DNA of 64,000 nucleotides, from NCBI GenBank assembly GCA_920105625.2, contig OV050032.1, forward strand, positions 107,926,542 through 107,990,541. Direction: 5' to 3'. Source of the stretch: Clusia tigrina. Its lineage: Eukaryota > Arthropoda > Insecta > Diptera > Clusiidae. Below are positions 24,461 to 32,924 of the stretch, one piece after another. A program made the translations under genes and the position numbers. The notes beneath the pieces were generated by a model. It did no database searches and was not told where the DNA came from. It saw nothing but the letters and a program-made list of their open reading frames with translations. How positions within the stretch are numbered: the first letter of the stretch is position 1; the number at the start of each line of letters is the position of its first letter.

Positions 24461-26133
24461 GCAAACTTTGATTGGTGTAGGACGTACCGTATAGAAGTTA
24501 GGGCCATTTGAAGTTTTATCAGTGTTTGATTTGGGACTCTAGGGTAGCATAGCTTTGCGCGATGGCTTAAATTGACAAGAGGCTCGGGTACTTTATTGTT
24601 ACAAAATTTCAAGGTTTTATGACGCTCCAGTAAAAAGTTACAAGCTTTTGTATGTTGCAAACTTTGATAGGTGTAGGACGTACCGTATAGAAGTTAGGGC
24701 CATTTGAAGTTTTATCAGTGTTTGATTTGGGACTCTAGGGTAGTATAGCTTTGAGCGATTGCCTAAATTGACAAGAGGCTCGAGTACTTTATTGTTACAA
24801 AATTTCAAGGTTTTATGACGCTCTAGTAAAAAGTTACAAGCATTTGTATGTTGCAAACTTTGATAGGTGTATTACGTACCATAAAGAAGTTAGGGCCATT
24901 TGAAGTTTTATCAGTGTTTGATTTGGGACTCAAGGGTAGCATAGCTTTGAGCGATGGCCTAAATTGACAAGAGGCTCGAGTACTTCATTGTTACAAAATT
25001 TCAATGTTTTATGACGCTCCAGTAAAAAGTTACAAGCATTTGTATGTTGCAAACTTTGATAGGTGTAGGACGTACCGTAAAGAAGTTAGGGCCATTTGAA
25101 GTTTTATCAGTGTTTGATTTGGGACTCTAGGGTAGCATAGCTTTGAGCGATGGCTTAAATTGACAAGAGACTCGGGTACTTTATTGTTACAAAATTTCAA
25201 GGTTTTATGACGCTACAGTAAAAAGTTACAAGCATTTGTATGTTGCTAACTTTGATAGGTGTAGAACGTACCGTAAAGAAGTTAGGGCCATTTGAAGTTT
25301 TATCAGTATTTGATTTGGGACTCAAGGGTAGCATAGCTTTGATTATGTTGCAAACTTTGATTGGTGTAGGACGTACCGTAAAGAAGTTAGGGCCATTTGA
25401 AGTTTTATCAGTGTTTGATTTGGGACTCTAGGGTAGCATAGCTTTGAGCGATAGCTTAAATTGACAAGAGGCTCGGGTACTTTATTGTTACAAAATTTCA
25501 AGGTTTTATGACGCTCCAGTAAAAAGTTATAAGCATTTGTATGTGGCAAACTTTGATAGGTGTAGGACGTACTGTAAAGAAGTTAGGGGCGTTTGAAGTT
25601 TTATCAGTGTTTGATTTGGGACTCTAGGTTAGCATAGCTTTGAGCGATGGCCTAAATTGACAAGAGGCTCGAGTACTTTATTGTTACAAAATTTCAAGGT
25701 TTTATGACGCTCCAGTAAAAAGTTACAAGCATTTGTATGTTGCAAACTTTGATTGGTGTAGGACGTACCGTATAGAAGTTAGGGCCATTTGAAGTTTTAT
25801 CAGTGTTTGATTTGGGACTCTAGGGTAGCATAGCTTTGAGCGATAGCTTAAATTGACAAGAGGCTCGGGTACTTTATTGTTACAAAATTTCAAGGTTTTA
25901 TGACGCTCCAGTAAAAAGTTACAAGCATTTGTATGTTGCAAACTTTGATAGGTGTAGGACGTACCGTAAAGAAGTTAGGGGCGTTTGAAGTTTTATCATT
26001 GTTTTATTTGGGACTCAAGGGTAGCATAGCTTTGAGCGATGGCCTAAATTGACAAGAGGCTCGAGTACTTTATTGTTACAAAACTTCAATGTTTTATGAC
26101 GCTCCAGTAAAAAGTTACAAGCATTTGTATGTT
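24461..26133 (+). repeat. 1673-bp local duplication, copy 1
   Basis: Nine units including the 105-bp unit at 25245. It overlaps the end of the block III HOR. Private variants GTAGAACG in the short unit and GTTATAAGC followed by TGTGGCAAAC (about 25527-25550) recur exactly 1673 bp to the right. The period is 8 x 196 + 105. Confidence 0.85.
25245..25349 (+). repeat. 105-bp truncated unit 12
   Basis: GCTAAC subtype with GTAGAACG and CAGTATTTG. Same junction. Partner of 26918. Confidence 0.95.
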
Positions 26134-27414
26134 GCAAACTTTGATTGGTGTAGGACGTACCGTAAAGAAGTTAGGGCCATTTGAAGTTTTATCAGTGTTT
26201 GAGTTGGGACTCTAGGGTAGCATAGCTTTGCGCGATGGCTTAAATTGACAAGAGGCTCGGGTACTTTATTGTTACAAAATTTCAAGGTTTTATGACGCTC
26301 CAGTAAAAAGTTACAAGCTTTTGTATGTTGCAAACTTTGATAGGTGTAGGACGTACCGTATAGAAGTTAGGGCCATTTGAAGTTTTATCAGTGTTTGATT
26401 TGGGACTCTAGGGTAGTATAGCTTTGAGCGATGGCCTAAATTGACAAGAGGCTCGAGTACTTTATTGTTACAAAATTTCAAGGTTTTATGACGCTCTAGT
26501 AAAAAGTTACAAGCATTTGTATGTTGCAAACTTTGATAGGTGTAGGACGTACCGTAAAGAAGTTAGGGCCATTTGAAGTTTTATCAGTGTTTGATTTGGG
26601 ACTCAAGGGTAGCATAGCTTTGAGCGATGGCCTAAATTGACAAGAGGCTCGAGTACTTCATTGTTACAAAATTTCAATGTTTTATGACGCTCCAGTAAAA
26701 AGTTACAAGCATTTGTATGTTGCAAACTTTGATAGGTGTAGGACGTACCGTAAAGAAGTTAGGGCCATTTGAAGTTTTATCAGTGTTTGATTTGGGACTC
26801 TAGGGTAGCATAGCTTTGAGCGATGGCTTAAATTGACAAGAGACTCGGGTACTTTATTGTTACAAAATTTCAAGGTTTTATGACGCTACAGTAAAAAGTT
26901 ACAAGCATTTGTATGTTGCTAACTTTGATAGGTGTAGAACGTACCGTAAAGAAGTTAGGGCCATTTGAAGTTTTATCAGTGTTTGATTTGGGACTCAAGG
27001 GTAGCATAGCTTTGATTATGTTGCAAACTTTGATTTGTGTAGGACGTACCGTAAAGAAGTTAGGGCCATTTGAAGTTTTATCAGTGTTTTATTTGGGACT
27101 CTAGGGTAGCATAGCTTTGAGCGATAGCTGAAATTGACAAGAGGCTCGGGTACTTTATTGTTAAAAAATTTCAAGGTTTTATGACGCTCCAGTAAAAAGT
27201 TATAAGCATTTGTATGTGGCAAACTTTGATAGGTGTAGGACGTACCGTAAAGAAGTTAGGGGCGTTTGAAGTTTTATCAGTGTTTGATTTGGGACTCTAG
27301 GGTAGCATAGCTTTGAGCGATGGCCTAAATTGACAAGAGGCTCGAGTACTTTATTGTTACAAAATTTCAAGGTCTTATGACGCTCCAGTAAAAAGTTACA
27401 AGCATTTGTATGTT
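26134..27414 (+). repeat. 1673-bp local duplication, copy 2 (partial)
   Basis: Begins with a hybrid unit at 26134: its front (CCGTAAAG) matches the unit at 23873, while its back (CTCTAG, GCGCGATGGC, GCTTTTG) matches the unit at 24461. That is what an unequal-exchange junction should look like. Correspondence with copy 1 fades after about 27414. Confidence 0.82.
26918..27022 (+). repeat. 105-bp truncated unit 13
   Basis: GCTAAC subtype with GTAGAACG, 1673 bp after 25245. The following unit has GATTTGTG in place of GATTGGTG. Confidence 0.95.
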
Positions 27415-27610
27415 GCAAACTTTGATAGGTGTAGGACGTACCGTAAAGAAGTTAGGGGCGTTTGAAGTTTTATCAGTGTTTGATTTGGGACTCTAGGGTA
27501 GCATAGCTTTGAGCGACGGCCTAAATTGACAAGAGGCTCGAATACTTTATTGTTACAAAATTTCAAGGTCTTATGACGCTCCAGTAAAAAGTTACAAGCA
27601 TTTGTATGTT
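27415..27610 (+). repeat. Junction unit between blocks III and IV
   Basis: A full unit with GGGGCG, CTCTAG, GACGGCC, CTCGAATAC and CAAGGTCTTATG. It combines a front typical of block III with a back typical of units that follow 105-bp units, so it is probably a recombinant. Confidence 0.6.
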
Positions 27611-27715
27611 GCTAACTTTGATAGGTGTAGGACGTACCGTCAAGAAGTTAGGGCCATTTGAAGTTTTATCAGTGTTTGATTTGGGACTCAAGGGTAGCAT
27701 AGCTTTGATTATGTT
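27611..27715 (+). repeat. 105-bp truncated unit 14 (last one)
   Basis: GCTAAC subtype with CCGTCAAG. This is the only short unit followed by a unit with GATAGG rather than GATTGG or a close variant. No further 105-bp unit occurs to the right edge. Confidence 0.95.
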
Positions 27716-28787
27716 GCAAACTTTGATAGGTGTAGGACGTACCGTAAAGAAGTTAGGGCCATTTGAAGTTTTATCAGTGTTTGATTTGGGACTCAAGGGT
27801 AGCATAGCTTTGAGCGACGGCCTAAATTGACAAGAGGCTCGAATACTTTATTGTTACAAAATTTCAAGGTTTTATGACGCTCCAGTAAAAAGTTACAAGC
27901 ATTTGTATGTTGCAAACTTTGATAGGTGTAGGACGTACCGTAAAGAAGTTAGGGCCATTTGAAGTTTTATCAGTGTCTGATTTGGGACTCAAGGGTAGCA
28001 TAGCTTTGAGCGATAGCTTAAATTGACAAGAGGCTCGAGTACTTTATTGTTACAAAATTTCAAGGTTTTATGACGCTCCAGTAAAAAGTTACAAGCATTT
28101 GTATGTTGTAAACTTTGATAGGTGTAGGACGTAACGTAAAGAAGTTAGAGATATTTGAAGTTTTATCAGTGTTTGATTTGGGACTCAAGGGTAGCATAGC
28201 TTTGAGCGATGGCCTAAATTGACAAGAGGCTCGAGTACTTCATTGTTACAAAATTTCAAGGTTTTATGACGCTCCAGTAAAAAGTTACAAGCATTTGTAT
28301 GTGGCAAACTTTGATAGGTGTAGGACGTACCGTAAAGAAGTTAGGGGCGTTTGAAGTTTTATCAGTGTTTGATTTGGGATTCAAGGGTAGCATAGCTTTG
28401 AGCGATGGCCTAAATTGACAAGAGGCTCGAGTACTTTATTGTTACAAAATTTCAAGGTTTTATGACGCTCCAGTAAAAAGTTACAAGCATTTGTATGTTG
28501 CAAACCTTGATTGGTGTAGGACGAACCGTAAAGAAGTTAGAGCCATTTCAAGTTTTATCGGTGTTTGATTTGCGACTCAAGGGTAGCATAGCTTTGAGCG
28601 ATGGCCTAAATTGACAAGAGGCTCGAGTACTTTATTGTTACAAAATTTCAAGGTTTTATGACGCTCCAGTAAAAAGATACAAGCTTTGAGCGATGGCTTA
28701 AATTAACAAGAGGCTCGGGTACTTTATTGTTACAAAATTTCAAGGTTTTATGACGCTCCAGTAAAAAGTTACAAGCATTTGTATGTG
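27716..28787 (+). repeat. Block IV duplicated segment, copy 1 (1072 bp)
   Basis: Matches 30742-31813 at a shift of 3026 bp. The ordered markers are GACGGCC with CTCGAATAC, GTGTCTG with GATAGC, a GTAAAC start, a TGTGGCAAAC start with GGGATTCAAG, and a composite 288-bp unit with AACCTTG and CATTTCAAG. The unit at 28108 has an extra run of changes (GACGTAACG, TTAGAGATATTTG) not seen in copy 2. Confidence 0.88.
28500..28787 (+). repeat. Composite unit with a 92-bp truncated unit, copy 1
   Basis: A 288-bp stretch (196 + 92). After AAAAAGATACAAGC the sequence jumps at 28684/28685 to TTTGAGCGATGG, removing 104 bp. The join is at AGC, present on both sides (ACAAGC and CATAGC), so 3 bp of microhomology were used. 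The segment kept is roughly the complement of what the 105-bp units keep. Confidence 0.93.
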
Positions 28788-30741
28788 GCAAACTTTGATA
28801 GGTGTAGGACGTACCGTAAAGAAGTTAGGGGCGTTTGAAGTTTTATCAGTGTTTGATTTGGGACTCTAGGGTAGCATAGCTTTGAGCGATGGCCTAAATT
28901 GACAAGAGGCTCGAGTACTTTATTGTTACAAAATTTCAAGGTTTTATGACGCTCCAGTAAAAAGCTACAAGCATTTGTATGTTGCAAACTTTGATTGGTG
29001 TAGGACGTACCGTATAGAAGTTAGGGCCATTTGAAGTTTTATCAGTGTTTGATTTGGGACTCTAGGGTAGCATAGCTTTGAGCGATAACTTAAATTGACA
29101 AGATGCTCGGGTACTTTATTGTTACAAAATTTCAAGGTTTTATGACGCTCCAGTAAAAAGTTACAAGCATTTGTATGTTGCAAACTTTGATAGGTGTAGG
29201 ACGTACCGTAAAGAAGTTAGGGGCGTTTGAAGTTTTATCATTGTTTTATTTGGGACTCAAGGGTAGCATAGCTTTGAGCGATGGTATAAATTGGCAAGAG
29301 GCTCGAGTACTTTATTGTTACAAAACTTCAATGTTTTATGACGCTCCAGTAAAAAGTTACAAGCATTTGTATGTTGCAAACTTTGATTGGTGTAGGACGT
29401 ACCGTAAAGAAGTTAGGGCCATTTGAAGTTTTATCAGTGTTTGATTTGGGACTCAAGGGTAGCATAGCTTTGAGCGATTGCTTAAATTGACAAGAGACTC
29501 GAGTACTTCATTGTTACAAAATTTCAAGGTCTTATGACGCTCCAGTAAAAAGTTACAAGCATTTGTATGTTGCAAACTTTGATAGGACGTACCGTAAAGA
29601 AGTTAGGGGCGTTTGAAGTTTTATCAGTGTTTGATTTGGGACTCTAGGGTAGCATAGCTTTGAGCGATAGATTAAATTGACAAGAGGCTCGAGTACTTTA
29701 TTGTTACAAAATTTCAAGGTTTTATGACGCTCCAGTAAAAAGATACAAGCATTTGTATGTTGCAAACTTTGATAGGTGTAGGACGTACCGTATAGAAGTT
29801 AGGGCCATTTAAAGTTTTATCAGTGTTTGATTTGGGACTCTAGGGTAGCATAGCTTTGAGCGATGGCCTAAATTGACAAGAGGCTCGAGTACTTTATTGT
29901 TACAAAATTTCAAGGTTTTATGACGCTCCAGTAAAAAGTTACAAGCATTTGTATGTTGCAAACTTTGATAGGTGTAGGACGTACCGTAAAGAAGTTAGGG
30001 CCATTTGAAGGTTTATCAGTGTTTGATTTGGGACTCAAGGGTAGCATAGCTTTGAGCGATAGCTTAAATTGACACGAGGCTCGGGTACTTTATTGTTACA
30101 AAATTTCAAGGTTTTATGACGCTCCAGTAAAAAGTTACAAGCTTTTGTATGTTGCAAACTTTGATAGGTGTAGGACGTACCGTATAGAAGTTAGGGCCAT
30201 TTGAAGTTTTATCAGTGTTTGATTTGGGACTCTAGGGTAGTATAGCTTTGAGCGATGGCCTAAATTGACAAGAGGCTCGAGTACTTTATTGTTACAAAAT
30301 TTCAAGGTTTTATGACGCTCTAGTAAAAAGTTACAAGCATTTGTATGTTGCAAACTTTGATAGGTGTAGGACGTACCGTAAAGAAGTTAGGGCCATTTGA
30401 AGTTTTATCAGTGTTTGATTTGGGACTCTAGGGTAGCATAGCTTTGAGCGATGGCTTAAATTGACAAGAGACTCGGGTACTTTATTGTTACAAAATTTCA
30501 AGGTTTTATGACGCTACAGTAAAAAGTTACAAGCATTTGTATGTTGCTAACTTTGATAGGTGTAGGACGTACCGTAAAGAAGTTAGGGCCATTTGAAGTT
30601 TTATCAGTGTTTGATTTGGGACTCAAGGGTAGCATAGCTTTGAGCGATGGCCTAAATTGACAAAAGGCTCGAGTACTTTCTTGTTACAAAATTTCAAGGT
30701 TTTATGACGCTCCAGTAAAAAGTTACAAGCATTTGTATGTT
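28788..30741 (+). repeat. Mosaic units of block IV
   Basis: Ten units with markers borrowed from several blocks. The unit at 29180 has CATTGTTTTATTTG and AAAACTTCAATG, as in block III (with a private GATGGTATAAATTGG). The unit at 29572 is the 190-bp form of the GATAGATTAAATT unit. The unit at 29958 has GAAGGTTTATC and GACACGAGG, as at 19744. The unit at 30154 is the last in the window with CCGTATAGAAG that I see. Its order matches no single upstream segment, so it is a patchwork. Confidence 0.75.
29572..29761 (+). repeat. 190-bp unit (6-bp deletion)
   Basis: GATAGGACG stands where other units have GATAGGTGTAGGACG. Six bases are missing between two AGG copies, consistent with slippage on the short direct repeat. 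Seen once. Confidence 0.9.
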
Positions 30742-31813
30742 GCAAACTTTGATTGGTGTAGGACGTACCGTAAAGAAGTTAGGGCCATTTGAAGTTTTAT
30801 CAGTGTTTGATTTGGGACTCAAGGGTAGCATAGCTTTGAGCGACGGCCTAAATTGACAAGAGGCTCGAATACTTTATTGTTACAAAATTTCAAGGTTTTA
30901 TGACGCTCCAGTAAAAAGTTACAAGCATTTGTATGTTGCAAACTTTGATAGGTGTAGGACGTACCGTAAAGAAGTTAGGGCCATTTGAAGTTTTATCAGT
31001 GTCTGATTTGGGACTCAAGGGTAGCATAGCTTTGAGCGATAGCTTAAATTGACAAGAGGCTCGAGTACTTTATTGTTACAAAAATTCAAGGTTTTATGAC
31101 GCTCCAGTAAAAAGTTACAAGCATTTGTATGTTGTAAACTTTGATAGGTGTAGGACGTACCGTAAAGAAGTTAGGGCCATTTGAAGTTTTATCAGTGTTT
31201 GATTTGGGACTCAAGGGTAGCATAGCTTTGAGCGATGGCCTAAATTGACAAGAGGCTCGAGTACTTCATTGTTACAAAATTTCAAGGTTTTATGACGCTC
31301 CAGTAAAAAGTTACAAGCATTTGTATGTGGCAAACTTTGATAGGTGTAAGACGTACCGTAAAGAAGTTAGGGGCGTTTGAAGTTTTATCAGTGTTTGATT
31401 TGGGATTCAAGGGTAGCATAGCTTTGAGCGATGGCCTAAATTGACAAGAGGCTCGAGTACTTTATTGTTACAAAATTTCAAGGTTTTATGACGCTCCAGT
31501 AAAAAGTTACAAGCATTTGTATGTTGCAAACCTTGATTGGTGTAGGATGAACTGTAAATAAGTTAGAGCCATTTCAAGTTTTATCAGTGTTTGATTTGCG
31601 ACTCAAGGGTAGCATAGCTTTGAGCGATGGCCTAAATTGACAAGAGGCTCGAGTACTTTATTGTTACAAAATTTCAAGGTTTTATGACGCTCCAGTAAAA
31701 AGATACAAGCTTTGAGCGATGGCTTAAATTGACAAGAGGCTCGGGTACTTTATTGTTACAAAATTTCAAGGTTTTATGACGCTCCAGTAAAAAGTTACAA
31801 GCATTTGTATGTT
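30742..31813 (+). repeat. Block IV duplicated segment, copy 2 (1072 bp)
   Basis: Second copy at a shift of 3026 bp. It adds private changes such as GTAAGACG (about 31346) and GGATGAACTGTAAATAAG (about 31545), so the copies have diverged by several substitutions, more than the block II copies. Confidence 0.88.
31526..31813 (+). repeat. Composite unit with a 92-bp truncated unit, copy 2
   Basis: Same junction as at 28684/28685 (AAAAAGATACAAGC then TTTGAGCG, here at 31710/31711). Sharing both the AAAAGATAC variant and the exact join shows common descent by duplication, not two separate deletions. Confidence 0.93.
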
Positions 31814-32401
31814 GCAAACTTTGATAGGTGTAGAACGTACCGTAAAGAAGTTAGGGGCGTTTGAAGTTTTATCAGTGTTTGTTTTGGGACTCAAGGGTAG
31901 CAAAGCTTTGAGCGATGGCCTAAATTGACAAGAGGCTCGAGTACTTTATTGTTACAAAATTTCAATGTTTTATGACGCTCCAGTAAAAAGTTACAAGCAT
32001 TTGTATGTTGCAAACTTTGATAGGTGTAGGACGTACCGTAAAGAAGTTAGGGCCATTTGAAGTTTTATCAGTGTTTGATTTGGGACTCAATGGTAGCATA
32101 GCTTTGAGCGATGGCCTAAATTGACAAGAGGCTCGAGTACTTTATTGTTACAAAATTTCAAGGTTCTATGACGCTCCAGTAAAAAGTTACAAGCATTTGT
32201 ATGTTGCAAACTTTGATAGGTGTAGGACGTACCGTAAAGAAGTTAGGGGCGTTTGAAGTTTTATCAGTGTTTGATTTGGGACTCTAGGGTAGCATAGCTT
32301 TGAGCGATGGCTTAAATTGACAAGAGGCTCGGGTACTTTATTGTTACAAAATTTCAAGGTTTTATGACGCTCCAGTAAAACGTTACAAGCATTTGTATGT
32401 T
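31814..32401 (+). repeat. 588-bp three-unit repeat, copy 1
   Basis: Three units marked by GTTTGTTTTGGG with GCAAAGC, then CTCAATGG, then GGGGCG with CTCTAG. The set repeats 588 bp to the right. The first marker pair occurs once more at about 33770-33800. Confidence 0.82.
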
Positions 32402-32924
32402 GCAAACTTTGATAGGTGTAGGACGTACCGTGAAGAAGTTAGGGGCGTTTGAAGTTTTATCAGTGTTTGTTTTGGGACTCAAGGGTAGCAAAGCTTTGAG
32501 CGATGGCCTAAATTGACAAGAGGCTCGAGTACTTTATTGTTACAAAATTTCAATGTTTTATGACGCTCCAGTAAAAAGTTACAAGCATTTGTATGTTGCA
32601 AACTTTGATAGGTGTAGGACGTACCGTAAAGAAGTTAGGGCCATTTGAAGTTTTATCAGTATTTGATTTGGGACTCAATGGTAGCATAGCTTTGAGCGAT
32701 GGCCTAAATTGACAAGAGGCTCGAGTACTTTATTGTTACAAAATTTCAAGGTTTTATGACGCTCCAGTAAAAAGTTACAAGCAATTGTATGTTGCAAACT
32801 TTGATAGATGTAGGATGTACCGTAAAGAAGTTAGGGGCGTTTGAAGTTTTATCAGTGTTTGATTTGGGACTCTAGGGTAGCATAGCTTTGAGCTCCAGTA
32901 AAAAGTTACAAGCATTTGTATGTT
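32402..32924 (+). repeat. 588-bp three-unit repeat, copy 2, cut short
   Basis: Copy 2 of the three-unit repeat. Its third unit is the 131-bp form described separately, so this copy is 523 bp long. Confidence 0.82.
32794..32924 (+). repeat. 131-bp truncated unit (single)
   Basis: TTTGAGCTCCAG joins TTTGAGC directly to GCTCCAG, removing 65 bp (unit positions 99-163) with GC shared at the join. It occurs once, so it is a young event or was never amplified. It is the last length change greater than 1 bp in the window. Confidence 0.93.

Larger units (their letters stand above)
19940..25048 (+). repeat. Block III HOR, copy 2 (27 units, 5109 bp)
   Basis: Second copy of the long HOR. Compared with copy 1 it has the 105-bp unit at 20136 that copy 1 lacks. 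It also has one extra 196-bp unit near 24069-24264 (GATAGATTAAATT and AAAAGATAC), which resembles the unit at 17000. It lacks the last unit of copy 1 (19744-19939, GAAGGTTTATC and GACACGAGG). Elsewhere the copies differ by only scattered substitutions, for example GATGCTCC at 16271 against GACGCTCC in copy 2. Confidence 0.88.

Noticed and set aside
4899..25048. Assembly artefact as the explanation of the near-identical HOR copies
   Set aside because: It cannot be excluded from sequence alone. However, the copies differ by scattered substitutions, exact unit losses and hybrid units, which simple duplication of contigs would not produce. I therefore treat the HORs as real, subject to confirmation by long reads.
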